Under the pieces are notes generated by a model. That model did no database searches. It saw only the letters and a program-made list of their open reading frames with translations, and had not been told where the DNA came from. A DNA stretch of 64,000 nt, from NCBI RefSeq assembly GCF_001419745.1, contig NZ_LIRJ01000092.1, positions 1 to 64,000 of the forward strand, in the 5' to 3' direction. This document shows positions 1-8,664 of this stretch, piece after piece. This DNA comes from Streptomyces silaceus. Lineage in GTDB: Bacteria > Actinomycetota > Actinomycetes > Streptomycetales > Streptomycetaceae. Position 1 is the first letter of the stretch. Every line of letters begins with the position of its first letter. Position numbers and translations under genes: made by a program.

Positions 1-1
1 C

Positions 2-1333
2 GGCGGGCCCGCCGCCACCGCCTCCGCCCACCCCCTGGGCAACTTCACCGTCAACCAGTACGACGGCCTCGTCGCCACCCCGGGACGGCTGACGCTCGAC
101 CACGTCGAGGACCTCGCCGAGATCCCGGCCGCCCAAGCGGCCCCCCGCATCCGCGAAGCGGGCCTCACCCCCTGGGCCCGCGCCCGCTGCCGCGCCGCCG
201 CCGAGGACACCCGCGTCACCGTGGACGGCCGCCCCGCGAAGCTCACCGCGAGGACCGCGCGGGCCGAACGGAGGCCCGGCCAGGCGGGACTCGACACGCT
301 CCGCGTGGAGTGCGCGTACACCACCCCCCTGCCCCGCGACCGCACCGCCACGGTCACCTTCGACGCCGGCTCCCCCGACCGCCCCGGCTGGCGCGAGACC
401 ACCGCCCGCGGCGACCGCATGACCCTGACCCGCTCCGACGTACCGGAGACCTCCGCGTCGGCACGGCTCACCCGCTACCCGAAGGGATCGCAGTCCCCGG
501 GCACCACGTCCGCCGCCGTGCGGATCCGGCCCGGCGGCCCGGCACTCGCCGACGACGGGCGGACCCCAGAAGGCGCCGCCTCGGTGCTGCCGCGCGGCGC
601 CGACCGCTGGGCCGAGGCCCTGACGGGGCTCGTCGGCCGGCACCCGCTGACCCCGGCCTTCGCCGCCCTCGCCCTGGGCACCGCCCTGCTCCTCGGCGCC
701 CTGCACGCCCTCGCCCCCGGCCACGGCAAGACGCTGATGGCCGCCACCGCCGCCGCCCGCGGCCGGGCCACCGCGCGCGACGTGCTGCCGCTCGCGGGGT
801 CGGTGACGGTCACCCACACCCTGGGCGTCCTCGTCCTCGGACTCCTCGTCAGCGGTGGTTCCGCCGCGGCCCCCTCGGTGGTCGCCTGGCTCGGCGTGGT
901 CAGCGGGCTGCTCGTCACCGGAGCGGGGGTGCTTCTCGTACGGCGGGCGTGGGCGCGAAGGCGGCATCGGCACCACCACGGCCACACTCATCACCACCAC
1001 CCCCCGACCAGCCTCCGCGGCACCCTCTTCCTCGGCTTCGCCGGCGGGCTCGTGCCCAGCCCCTCCGCCGTCGTCGTCCTCGTCGGCGCCGCCGCCCTCG
1101 GCGAGGCCTGGTTCGGGCTGCTGCTCGTGGTGGCGTACGGCGCGGGGCTCGCGCTGACGCTGACGGCCGCCGGGTTCCTCGTCGTCCGCCTGGGCGACAT
1201 CGCGGGGCGCAGGCTCGGGCCGCGGTGGCTGCGGCACCGCACCGGGCGGTTCCTGCCGCTCGGATCGGCCTGCGTGGTGCTCGCCCTCGGGTGCGGATTG
1301 GTGTTCAAGGGGGCCGCAACGGCGCTCGGTTGA
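2..1333 (+). CDS. NicO-type nickel/cobalt transporter, 5' truncated
   Basis: The frame is open from the left edge, so the true start lies outside the window. The first ~190 visible residues form a non-membrane domain beginning HPLGNFTVNQYDGL, as in many actinobacterial Ni/Co permeases of this type. Several membrane segments follow, with the family signature HALAPGHGKTLMAA near 700-745 and a histidine-rich cytoplasmic loop (RRHRHHHGHTHHHHPP, about 957-1007) that would bind metal. The family moves Ni2+ or Co2+ across the membrane, most often outward for the RcnA/NicO branch; direction cannot be read from sequence. The gene ends just before a Ser/Thr kinase on the same strand. The family call is firm and the metal specificity is inference. 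Confidence 0.88.
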   Translation, partial: GGPAATASAHPLGNFTVNQYDGLVATPGRLTLDHVEDLAEIPAAQAAPRIREAGLTPWARARCRAAAEDTRVTVDGRPAKLTARTARAERRPGQAGLDTLRVECAYTTPLPRDRTATVTFDAGSPDRPGWRETTARGDRMTLTRSDVPETSASARLTRYPKGSQSPGTTSAAVRIRPGGPALADDGRTPEGAASVLPRGADRWAEALTGLVGRHPLTPAFAALALGTALLLGALHALAPGHGKTLMAATAAARGRATARDVLPLAGSVTVTHTLGVLVLGLLVSGGSAAAPSVVAWLGVVSGLLVTGAGVLLVRRAWARRRHRHHHGHTHHHHPPTSLRGTLFLGFAGGLVPSPSAVVVLVGAAALGEAWFGLLLVVAYGAGLALTLTAAGFLVVRLGDIAGRRLGPRWLRHRTGRFLPLGSACVVLALGCGLVFKGAATALG

Positions 1334-1376
1334 GCTAGTTTTGTGGAGAATCGCACCGCTGCGGATGGGGGCGCCC

Positions 1377-3056
1377 GTGAGTCAGCCAGAGCGCGTGATC
1401 GCCGGGCGGTACCGCCTCCTCGACCCCCTGGGCGAGGGCGGCATGGGCACCGTCTGGCGGGCCCGTGACGACGTGCTCGGGCGCGAGGTGGCCGTCAAGG
1501 AGGTGCGCGCGCCCGCCGGGCTCCCCGCGGGCGAGGTCGACCGGCTCTACGCCCGCCTGGAGCGCGAGGCCTGGGCCGCCGCCCGCATCCCCCACCGGAA
1601 CGTGGTCACGGTCTACGACGTCGCGATCGAAGGCGGGCGGCCCTGGATCGTGATGGAGATCGTGCGGGGGCTGTCCCTGTCCGACGTGCTGGAGGGCGAG
1701 GGCGCGATGCCGCCGCAGCGCGCCGCCCACATCGGCGCCGAGGTGCTGGCCGCCCTGCGCGCCGCCCACGACGCCGGTGTCCTGCACCGCGACGTCAAGC
1801 CCGGCAACGTCCTCATCGCCAACGACGGCCGGGTCGTCCTCACGGACTTCGGGATCGCCATGGTCGAGGGCAGCTCCGCGCTGACGATGACCGGCGAGGT
1901 CGTCGGCTCGCCCGAATTCCTGGCGCCGGAGCGGGCGTTGGGGCAGCGCCCCGGCCCCGCCTCCGACCTGTGGTCCCTCGGCGTACTGCTGTACGCGGCG
2001 GTGGAGGGCAGTTCGCCGTTCCGCCAGGACACCCCGTTGAGCACCCTGCGCGCGGTCGTGGACGAGGAGTTGCCGCCCGCCCGCAACGCCGGGCCGCTGA
2101 CCCCCGTCATCGAGGGGCTGCTGCGCAAGGACCCGGACGCGCGGATGTCGGCCGCCGACGCCGAGCGCGATCTGCGGACCGTGGCCTCGGGCGGCACCCC
2201 GCGCGTGGAGACCGCCCTGCCCTACACGCCGACGGTCACCGCCGAGCGGCCGACGCCGCCCGCGCCGCTGCCCGTCGCGCCGCCGGTTCCCGCGGCGGGC
2301 ACCGCCGACACGGCCGTGACCCGGCCGGAGCGCCCGCGCCGCGCGGTGGCCGTCCTGGTGGCGGGGCTCGTCGCCCTGGCGCTGGCCATCGGCGGCGTCA
2401 CGTACGCCCTGGTCAACCGCGACGACGGCGGAGGCGGCAGCGGCAGCGGCGGCTCCGGGGACAGCGGCGGCGGTTCCACGGGCGGCGGCACGGGCGGAAG
2501 CAGCGGGTCGAACGGCGGCTCGGGCGGCGGGTCCGACGGCGGCGGGAGCAACGGGGGCGGCTCGTCGAGCGGGGGCAGCGACGGCGGCGGCTCCACGGGC
2601 GGCTCCACGGACGGCAGCACCGACGGCAATGGAGGCGGCGGGAACGGCGGCGGCGGGAAGACCACTCCGCCCGCCCAGACCGTGAAGGTGCACGTGTCCG
2701 GTACGCATACGCAGTACGCGGGCGTCTGTCCGCCGACGGCCGGTCTGGCGCCGTCGTTCACCGCGACGTTCACGGTGGGGCGCGTCCCCACCACCGTGGA
2801 GTACCGCTGGGTGACGGCGTCCGGCGAGCCGAGCGAACCCGGGTGGAAGACGCTGTCGTTCCCGTCGGGCGGGAGCAGGACGCGTCAGGTGAACCACGTG
2901 GAGACGGCGTACGACCAAGGGGGCGGGACGTACGAGAACTCGATCAGCGTGGAGGTGCGCAAGCCGGTGGCCGCCACCTCGAACTCGGTCGCGTACTCGG
3001 TGACGTGCGAGCAGGAGACCCCGACGGGCGGGGGCTCCTACACGCCGTACCAATAG
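1377..3056 (+). CDS. transmembrane Ser/Thr protein kinase (PknB/Hanks type)
   Basis: 559-aa eukaryotic-like kinase. Visible motifs are the glycine loop GEGGMGTV (19-26), the VAVKE lysine (K41), HRDVKPGN (D139), DFG (D157) and a GSPEFLAPE activation segment. A single membrane segment lies near 325-345, followed by a long Gly/Ser linker and a C-terminal extracytoplasmic beta-rich domain with two cysteines. There are no PASTA repeats, so the sensor domain is not of PknB type. The frame is open from TTG 1341, with ATG 1365 also possible; GTG 1377 is chosen because GGGGG lies 5 nt upstream. Convergent with the SGNH hydrolase, 6 nt apart. Substrates are unknown. Confidence 0.92.
   Translation: MSQPERVIAGRYRLLDPLGEGGMGTVWRARDDVLGREVAVKEVRAPAGLPAGEVDRLYARLEREAWAAARIPHRNVVTVYDVAIEGGRPWIVMEIVRGLSLSDVLEGEGAMPPQRAAHIGAEVLAALRAAHDAGVLHRDVKPGNVLIANDGRVVLTDFGIAMVEGSSALTMTGEVVGSPEFLAPERALGQRPGPASDLWSLGVLLYAAVEGSSPFRQDTPLSTLRAVVDEELPPARNAGPLTPVIEGLLRKDPDARMSAADAERDLRTVASGGTPRVETALPYTPTVTAERPTPPAPLPVAPPVPAAGTADTAVTRPERPRRAVAVLVAGLVALALAIGGVTYALVNRDDGGGGSGSGGSGDSGGGSTGGGTGGSSGSNGGSGGGSDGGGSNGGGSSSGGSDGGGSTGGSTDGSTDGNGGGGNGGGGKTTPPAQTVKVHVSGTHTQYAGVCPPTAGLAPSFTATFTVGRVPTTVEYRWVTASGEPSEPGWKTLSFPSGGSRTRQVNHVETAYDQGGGTYENSISVEVRKPVAATSNSVAYSVTCEQETPTGGGSYTPYQ
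2431..2660 (+). repeat. Gly/Ser-rich low-complexity linker in the kinase gene
   Basis: About 75 codons encode almost only Gly and Ser with scattered Asp, Thr and Asn. They join the kinase membrane segment to the outer domain. The DNA is a degenerate array of GGC/GGG/AGC units, so its length is likely to vary between strains by slippage. Confidence 0.8.
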
Positions 3057-3062
3057 GCGGGC

Positions 3063-3884
3063 TCAGGCCGCCGAGGTGAACACCGGGAGGTAGCCGCCGG
3101 ACTGTCCGGCAGCGGTGGGGTGGTAGGACTCTCCGATGTTCAGCCAGTTGACGCTGTGCAGCCAGGCGCTGCCCGAGCAGATCTCGTGCCCGGTGAAGGC
3201 CCCCGTGACATCGCCGAACGTGAAGCCGTGGTCGGCGGCGCGCTTGGCGGTGGCGGAGTTGAGGTGGTCGGCCGCGGAGTTGATGGCGGACCGCTCACGC
3301 TCGGACAGCCCGGTCGTGCAGCTGCCGTTGAGCTTGTAGAAGCGGGGGTAGCCGAGCACCACGACGCGGGCGGAGGGAGCCTTCGCGCGGATCGCGTCGT
3401 ACACCTTGTCGAGGTTGCCGGGGAGTGTCGAGTCGACGTACTTGCGCGCCTCGTCGACCCGCGCGAGGCAGTTGCTCTCGGACTGCAGGACGCAGGTCGT
3501 CATGACGTCGGAGAAGCCGGCGTCGTTGCCTCCGATGGAGAGCGAGACGAGGCCGGTGCCGGAGTTGAGCGGGCCCAGCTGCTTCGACAGGACATCACCC
3601 GTACGAGCACCCGAGCACGCCACGAAATTGAAGCTCGAGGGTGAATGGGCGGCCGCCCACAGGGCCGGGTAGGCGCGGGTGCTGCGCTTGCAGTCGCCGC
3701 TGCCGCTGTCGTAGTTGCCCGCGCCGACACCCGACGAGTAGGAGTCGCCGAGGGCCACATAGCCCGTGGCGGCGGCCCGCTGGTCGGACGACTGGTCGGC
3801 CTGCGCCACTCCCGCCCCGGTCAGGGCGAAGGCGACGGCAAGCAGGAGCGAGAACATGTATGCCGTGATTCGGGACAATCTCAT
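3063..3884 (-). CDS. secreted SGNH/GDSL hydrolase (esterase/lipase)
   Basis: 273 aa with a clear Sec signal peptide ending near ...GVAQA (residue 29). Catalytic features of the SGNH family are present: block I GDSYSSG (Ser48), block III GGND (Asn120) and a C-terminal YHPTAAGQ supplying His. Paired cysteines suit an exported, disulfide-stabilised esterase of the Streptomyces lipase/esterase type. ATG 3884 is chosen over the longer open frame to 4178 because it has GGGAGG 4 nt upstream and starts exactly at the signal peptide. A promoter is proposed about 60 nt upstream. Natural substrate unknown; acyl esters or lipids are likely. Confidence 0.9.
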   Translation of the reverse strand: MRLSRITAYMFSLLLAVAFALTGAGVAQADQSSDQRAAATGYVALGDSYSSGVGAGNYDSGSGDCKRSTRAYPALWAAAHSPSSFNFVACSGARTGDVLSKQLGPLNSGTGLVSLSIGGNDAGFSDVMTTCVLQSESNCLARVDEARKYVDSTLPGNLDKVYDAIRAKAPSARVVVLGYPRFYKLNGSCTTGLSERERSAINSAADHLNSATAKRAADHGFTFGDVTGAFTGHEICSGSAWLHSVNWLNIGESYHPTAAGQSGGYLPVFTSAA

Positions 3885-3943
3885 GCAACCTCCCTTAGCA
3901 GGATTTCTGCCTCGACTGTGGTAGCACGCACCACTGGCCACCG

Positions 3944-3971
3944 ATAGTGTCCATGTCAATGAATTCGTCAA
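3944..3971 (-). promoter_or_regulatory. putative sigma70-like promoter of the SGNH hydrolase
   Basis: Read on the minus strand: TTGACG (3966-3971), a 16-nt spacer, then CACTAT (3944-3949). Transcription would start near 3936, about 50 nt before ATG 3884. The block is AT-rich for this window. Pattern match only. Confidence 0.4.
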
Positions 3972-4118
3972 CAATTCCCTTGCCCGCACAGGGAGTTCAC
4001 CCAACACGGAGGGGGTCGACAGGGAACATCTGCACGCTTCCTGCGCATCTTGACGCGCCGCCCGCGACTGCGCGACATTGAAGCCCGGCATCCGGCGCGC
4101 TGGGGGGCAAAGTCGCCA

Positions 4119-4544
4119 ATGCAGACCATCAGGAGCAAGGTGCTGCCAGGAGACACAGGGCAGCAGACCGGACAGCACCGCGGCAGAGAGTTCTCACCGC
4201 TGCTGGCCGGGGTGGCCGTCGCCGTGGGCGGCGTGGGCGCGATGCTCGCGCTCGTCGATCTGGACTCGCCGCTGCGCGGGCCCTTCACTCTCTTCTTCCT
4301 CCTCGCCGCGCCCGCGGCGGCGATCGGCGCCGCGCTGGGGGCACTGGACCCCTGGGGGCGCGCCGTGGCCGCCGTCTCGGGCGCCGTCGCGGTCGACATC
4401 CTCGTGGCCCAGGGCATGCTCGCCCTGCACGTGTGGTCGATACGAGGCGGAGTCGTCGCCGTCACCGTGCTCAGCGCGCTGTTCCTCCTGCTGACCGTGG
4501 CCCGACGCCCACGCCGCCGTACGGCGAGAAGGTGGACTTCCTGA
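4119..4544 (+). CDS. small integral membrane protein
   Basis: 141 aa. After ~30 polar residues come three or four hydrophobic segments and a very basic C-terminus (ARRPRRRTARRWTS), which places the tail in the cytoplasm. ATG 4119 is preferred to the upstream in-frame start at 4050 because the added residues are arginine-rich and non-conserved-looking; a G-run lies ~11 nt upstream. The stop is one base from the next gene (GTG 4546), so the two are probably co-transcribed. No domain recognised; given the context, an accessory protein of the following polysaccharide genes. Confidence 0.65.
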   Translation: MQTIRSKVLPGDTGQQTGQHRGREFSPLLAGVAVAVGGVGAMLALVDLDSPLRGPFTLFFLLAAPAAAIGAALGALDPWGRAVAAVSGAVAVDILVAQGMLALHVWSIRGGVVAVTVLSALFLLLTVARRPRRRTARRWTS

Positions 4545-4545
4545 C

Positions 4546-5646
4546 GTGAACATCACCGTGCACCGCCCCGGCGACCTCACCTCCGCCGACCGGGCGGCCT
4601 GGACCGCGCTCCAGTCCAAGGCGCATCTGAACGGCTCGCCCGACCTCGCCAACCCCTTCCTGTCACCGGAGTTCGCGCTCGCGACGGGGCAGTGGCGGCG
4701 CGGGGTGCGGATAGCCGTCGCGTACGAGGGCGGCGAGCCGGCCGCGTTCTTCCCGTTCCAGAGATCCGCCACCGGCGTCGGCCGGGCCATCGGTCTCGGC
4801 GTCTCCGACTGCCAGGGTCTGGTGCACGGACCCGGCTTCGCGTGGGACGCCCGGCAGCTGCTGCGGGCCTGCGGGCTCGTGGTGTGGGAGTTCGACCACC
4901 TGGTCGGCGGCCAGGGGCCTTTCGAGACCGGCGCGTCCGGCTCGTTCCCTTCGCCCGTGATGGACATCGACCAGGGATACGACGCCTATCTCGGCCACCT
5001 GCGCGAGCGTTCACCGAAGTTCACCCGGACGACGCTCGCCAAGGACCGCAGACTGGCCCGCGACCACGGCGCGGTGCGCTACGTCCACGACGAGCGCGAC
5101 CCCGAGGTCCTGGCCATCCTGATGGGCTGGAAGTCCGCGCAGTACCGCAGGACGGGGCGCAGCGACCGCTTCGCGCACCCCTGGATATCCCAGCTGGTGC
5201 GCCGGCTCTTCCACACCCGCTCCGACTCGTTCGCCGGGATCCTCTCGGTCCTCTACGTCGCCGACGTGCCGGTCGCCGCGCACTTCGGACTGCGGTCCGA
5301 GCGGGTCCTCGCCTGCTGGTTCCCGGCGTACGACCCGGCGTTCTCGAGGTACTCGCCCGGTCTGGTCCTGCACCTGCGCATGGCCGAGGCCGCCGCCGCC
5401 GAGGGGATCGCGTATCTCGACCTCGGCCGGGGCCAGAAGGCGTACAAGGACTCCCTCAAGACACGCGAACTGAGCGTGTCCGAGGGGTGGGTGGCGCTCC
5501 GCCACCCGGTCGCGTTCGGACACCGGGCGCGGCGCGCCCCGGTCAGGGCGCTGCGGAACACCGTGCAGTCACGGCCGGAATTGTTCGAGCCCGCGGACAG
5601 GCTGCTCAAAAGGGTGGGCCAATTTCGATCACACGGCCGGGAATAA
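4546..5646 (+). CDS. GNAT/FemAB-like acyl or aminoacyl transferase (BioF2-like)
   Basis: 366 aa with the fold pattern of the 'acetyltransferase involved in cellulose biosynthesis' (Acetyltransf_6/CelD-like) family: an N-terminal half with FFPFQR, a TRTTLAKDRRLARDHG helix, and a C-terminal acyl-CoA-site-like segment ending YLDLGRGQKAYKDSLKT, which is diagnostic of this group. Proteins of this family modify sugars or extracellular polysaccharides and sit in exopolysaccharide loci. GTG start; translationally close to the preceding membrane protein. It heads the cluster of glycosyltransferases, deacetylase and flippase downstream. The family is clear and the acceptor sugar unknown. Confidence 0.85.
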   Translation: MNITVHRPGDLTSADRAAWTALQSKAHLNGSPDLANPFLSPEFALATGQWRRGVRIAVAYEGGEPAAFFPFQRSATGVGRAIGLGVSDCQGLVHGPGFAWDARQLLRACGLVVWEFDHLVGGQGPFETGASGSFPSPVMDIDQGYDAYLGHLRERSPKFTRTTLAKDRRLARDHGAVRYVHDERDPEVLAILMGWKSAQYRRTGRSDRFAHPWISQLVRRLFHTRSDSFAGILSVLYVADVPVAAHFGLRSERVLACWFPAYDPAFSRYSPGLVLHLRMAEAAAAEGIAYLDLGRGQKAYKDSLKTRELSVSEGWVALRHPVAFGHRARRAPVRALRNTVQSRPELFEPADRLLKRVGQFRSHGRE

Positions 5647-6008
5647 GGCAGTCCGAATGTGACCTCATAGATGGCCCAAATCATGAAAAAAGTGAGGCCA
5701 CCTTCCAGGTCTTGCCATACAGTCTCAATCATCAATACCGTCGTACATCCACCCGCAACGGTCCATCACGCAATGCGATCTAGGGGAGGGCTCAAGATCG
5801 CGATGGTGCAGTTGCGGGGCGCGGTAGGGGGGTGCCGTGCTCGGTGATCGCTCTTTGACCGAGTCACGTCCCGCGCAATGCCAGCTCACCCGGCATGCAC
5901 GGAGATCTATTTCGTCATGCTCGCGTGAGAACCCCCCTTTCGAACCGGATCAATTACCGGACCGCCCGGGGGCGGGCGGTCCACCGGACGAGAGGGACCA
6001 ACGGACTC
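5647..6008 (+). other. intergenic region upstream of the polysaccharide operon
   Basis: 362 nt without a convincing gene. The left part (5647-5780) is AT-rich for this genome and likely holds promoters or regulator sites. A 14-codon frame at 5802 follows a GGGGAGGG motif but shows no recognised leader-peptide pattern. A strong hairpin lies at 5959-5982, just before the GT2 start. Confidence 0.5.
5959..5982 (+). promoter_or_regulatory. perfect 10-bp hairpin with GGGG loop in the GT2 leader
   Basis: GGACCGCCCG (5959-5968), loop GGGG, CGGGCGGTCC (5973-5982). The stem ends 26 nt before ATG 6009 and close to the likely ribosome site (GAGAGGGA). There is no U-tract, so it is either an operator-like palindrome or an mRNA structure affecting translation of the first glycosyltransferase. 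Confidence 0.55.
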
Positions 6009-6842
6009 ATGAGTTCTTTTGTGCGCCCGGCAGATGCCGGACAGGACCCGTTAGACAACATCTCCAAGAACTACCGTCCGATCTCCACGCACTTGGCCAT
6101 CGCTCCACCCGTGAGCGTCGTGATCCCGGCCATGAACGAGGCGGAGAATCTTCCGTACGTCTTCAAGACACTGCCCGACTGGATCCATGAGGTCGTCCTC
6201 GTGGACGGCAACTCCACCGACGACACGGTGGCCGTGGCCCGCGAGCTGTGGCCGGACGTGAAGGTCGTCCGCCAGCTCGGCAAGGGCAAGGGCGACGCCC
6301 TGATCACCGGCTTCGCCGCGTGCACGGGCGACATCATCGTGATGGTCGACGCGGACGGCTCGGCCGACGGCAGCGAGATCGTCTCCTACGTCTCCGCCCT
6401 CGTCTCGGGCGCCGACTTCGCCAAGGGCTCCCGCTTCGCCAACGGCGGCGGCACGGACGACATGACGCCGATCCGCAAGCTCGGCAACCACGTCCTGTGC
6501 TCCGTGGTCAACGCCAAGTTCGGCGCCCGCTACACCGACCTCTGCTACGGCTACAACGCGTTCTGGCGGCACTGCCTCGACAAGATCGAGCTCGACTGCA
6601 CCGGCTTCGAGGTCGAGACCCTGATGAACATCCGGGTCGTCAAGGCCGGGCTCAAGGTGCAGGAGATCCCCAGCCACGAGTACCTGCGGATCCACGGCAC
6701 CAGCAACCTCAGCGCCGTCCGCGACGGCATCCGCGTCCTGAAGGTGATCCTCACCGAGCGCTCGAACCGCGTCAGGCGCGCCGCACGGCGCAAGGGCGCG
6801 CGGGACCTCCCCTTCCGCACCGGCCAGGGAGAGGTGTCTTGA
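6009..6842 (+). CDS. GT2 family glycosyltransferase (dolichol-phosphate mannosyltransferase-like), contains TTA codon
   Basis: 277 aa. GT-A features are VSVVIPAMNEAENL (35-48), EVVLVDGNSTDDT and the metal-binding VDADGS (DxD at 114-116). It resembles polyprenyl-phosphate sugar transferases, which load a sugar on a lipid carrier at the inner membrane. ATG 6009 is chosen over an upstream in-frame start because GAGAGGGA precedes it and the extension is low quality. Codon 15 (6051-6053) is TTA, the rare leucine codon read by the bldA tRNA in Streptomyces, so translation may be tied to development. The stop overlaps the next TTG start by 4 nt, indicating translational coupling. Confidence 0.88.
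   Translation: MSSFVRPADAGQDPLDNISKNYRPISTHLAIAPPVSVVIPAMNEAENLPYVFKTLPDWIHEVVLVDGNSTDDTVAVARELWPDVKVVRQLGKGKGDALITGFAACTGDIIVMVDADGSADGSEIVSYVSALVSGADFAKGSRFANGGGTDDMTPIRKLGNHVLCSVVNAKFGARYTDLCYGYNAFWRHCLDKIELDCTGFEVETLMNIRVVKAGLKVQEIPSHEYLRIHGTSNLSAVRDGIRVLKVILTERSNRVRRAARRKGARDLPFRTGQGEVS
6051..6053 (+). promoter_or_regulatory. in-frame TTA (bldA-type) leucine codon
   Basis: Codon 15 of the first GT2 gene. In Streptomyces TTA is read only by the bldA-encoded tRNA, which accumulates in developing or ageing mycelium. It is the only in-frame TTA I noticed in the recognised genes of this window. Confidence 0.8.
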
Positions 6843-7864
6843 GCGCGGAGATATCCGTCGTCATCTGCGTGTACACCGAGGACCGCTGGGAGGACATCCT
6901 CGCGGCGGTCTCCTCGGTGCGGGCGCAGTCGCTGGCGGCCGTGGAGACCCTGCTCGTGGTGGACCACAACGCCACGCTCCTGGACCGCCTGGCCAGGGAG
7001 TACAAGGAGACCGAGGACGTGCGGGTGCTCGCCAACGCGGGCCCCCGCGGCCTGTCGGCGGGCCGCAACACCGGGATCGCCGCGTCCCGCGGCGAGATCA
7101 TCGCCTTCCTCGACGACGACGCCGTCGCCGAGCGGGACTGGCTGCGCCACTTCGCCGAGGGGTTCGAGGACCCGCGGGTGCTCGCCGTCGGCGGCCGCAC
7201 CATGCCCGCCTGGGAGTCGGGCCGCCGGCCCGGCTGGTTCCCCGAGGAGTTCGACTGGGTGGTGGGCTGCACCTACCGGGGGCTCCCCCCGGGCCGGGTC
7301 CGCGTCCGCAACGTCCTCGGCGGCAACGCCTCCTTCCGGCGGTCCGCCTTCGACGTGGCGGGCGGCTTCGCCACGGGCATCGGGCGGGACGGCGACAAGC
7401 GTCCGCTGGGCTGCGAGGAGACGGAGTTCTGCATCCGCCTCACCCGCGCCCTGCCGGACGCGGTCCTGCTCATCGACGACCGCTCGGTGATCCACCACCG
7501 GGTGCCGGCGGCGCGGGAGCGCTTCCCCTACTTCCGTACGCGGACGTACGCGGAAGGCCTCTCGAAGGCGCTCGTGGCCCGAAGTGTCGGCGCGGACAAG
7601 GGACTCGAGTCCGAGCGCCGCTACACCACGCGCGTGCTGCCCGCCGGGATCGTCCGCGGCCTGCGGGACGCCGCGCTCGGGCGGCCGGGCGGCGCGGGCC
7701 GGGCCGGCGCCATCGTGGCGGGAGTGGCCGCCGCGGCCGGGGGGTATGTGCTCGGCAGCATCCGTGCGCGCAGGGGAGGCGCCACGTTCTCCGTCGTGGA
7801 GATCGCCGGTCCGGCCCCTGCCGACGACGGCGAGGGCACGGGGGGCGAGGGGGCTGCCGCATGA
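6839..7864 (+). CDS. GT2 family glycosyltransferase
   Basis: 341 aa. The N-terminus SAEISVVICVYTEDRWEDI and metal site FLDDDA (92-94) define a GT-A glycosyltransferase. A later W/H/E-rich section (CEETEFCIRL, EDR-type) matches the acceptor half of EPS-type GT2 enzymes. TTG 6839 follows AGGGAGAGG at good distance and overlaps the previous stop (TTGA). A hydrophobic patch near the C-terminus (VAGVAAAAGGYVLGSI) suggests membrane association. The stop overlaps the deacetylase start (ATGA). It probably adds a sugar to a lipid-linked repeat unit; donor and linkage unknown. Confidence 0.88.
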   Translation: MSAEISVVICVYTEDRWEDILAAVSSVRAQSLAAVETLLVVDHNATLLDRLAREYKETEDVRVLANAGPRGLSAGRNTGIAASRGEIIAFLDDDAVAERDWLRHFAEGFEDPRVLAVGGRTMPAWESGRRPGWFPEEFDWVVGCTYRGLPPGRVRVRNVLGGNASFRRSAFDVAGGFATGIGRDGDKRPLGCEETEFCIRLTRALPDAVLLIDDRSVIHHRVPAARERFPYFRTRTYAEGLSKALVARSVGADKGLESERRYTTRVLPAGIVRGLRDAALGRPGGAGRAGAIVAGVAAAAGGYVLGSIRARRGGATFSVVEIAGPAPADDGEGTGGEGAAA

Positions 7865-8664
7865 GAACGGATCCCGTGCCGATACTCATGTACCACGCGA
7901 TCGCGCACGTGCCGAACGAGGCGACGCACGAGCTCTCGGTGTCGCCCGAGGCCTTCGAGCAGCAGATGGAGGTGCTCGGCGAGCGGGGCTTCACCCCGCT
8001 CACGACCGCCCAACTGGCCGCGCTCTGGCGTGAGTCGGGGAAATCGCTGCCCGAACGGCCGGTACTCATCACCTTCGACGACGGTTACGAAGGCGTGCAC
8101 CGATACGCCCTGCCCGCCCTCGCCCGGCACGGTTTCGTGTCGACCCTGTTCGTCTCCACCGGCTGGCTGCGCGGGGAGTACGACACCGGGGGCGGCCTCG
8201 ACCGCATGCTCGACTGGGACCAGGTGCGCGAACTCGCCGCCGCGGGCACGGAGATCGGCGGGCACAGCCACACCCACCCCGAGCTCGACCAGCTCACCGA
8301 CGACGGGCTCCGGTTCGAGCTGCGGCGCTGCCGCGACATCGTCGCCGACGAGCTGGGCACCCGGCCCGCGTCCTTCGCCTATCCGTACGGCTACTCCAGC
8401 CGCCGGGTGCGCGAGCGGGTGCGCGAGACCGGCTTCACCCAGGCCCTCGCCGTCGGCAACGGCCTGGCCCGCCGCGCCCAGGGCCCGTACGCGCTGCGGC
8501 GGGTCACCGTGCGCCGCGCCACCGAGCCCGAGGAGTTCGAGCGGCTCGTGACGGGCCGCTCGATCGGCCGCAACTTCGCCAGGGACCGCGCCCTCACCAA
8601 GGGGTACGCGATGGTCCGCAGAGCACGACAGGTCCGCCGGAAGGCCATTCGTTCCCGTGTCTGA
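7861..8664 (+). CDS. polysaccharide deacetylase (NodB/CE4 family)
   Basis: 267 aa. The NodB domain shows VPILMYHAI (7-14), TFDDGY (catalytic Asp73, metal Asp74), the metal-binding HSHTH (135-139) and the motif-3 block FAYPYGYSS. The CE4 family removes N-acetyl groups from hexosamine polymers, so the cluster likely makes a partly de-N-acetylated glycan, as in PNAG-type exopolysaccharides. No signal peptide is visible, suggesting action on lipid-linked or cytoplasmic-face intermediates or non-classical placement. The start overlaps the GT2 stop by 4 nt, and the 3' end overlaps the flippase gene by 8 nt. Confidence 0.9.
   Translation: MRTDPVPILMYHAIAHVPNEATHELSVSPEAFEQQMEVLGERGFTPLTTAQLAALWRESGKSLPERPVLITFDDGYEGVHRYALPALARHGFVSTLFVSTGWLRGEYDTGGGLDRMLDWDQVRELAAAGTEIGGHSHTHPELDQLTDDGLRFELRRCRDIVADELGTRPASFAYPYGYSSRRVRERVRETGFTQALAVGNGLARRAQGPYALRRVTVRRATEPEEFERLVTGRSIGRNFARDRALTKGYAMVRRARQVRRKAIRSRV

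Noticed and set aside
5802-5846. 14-codon frame after GGGGAGGG upstream of the GT2 operon
   Set aside because: No His-Asp-Cys type leader signature and no hairpin right after it; kept only as a note in the intergenic entry.
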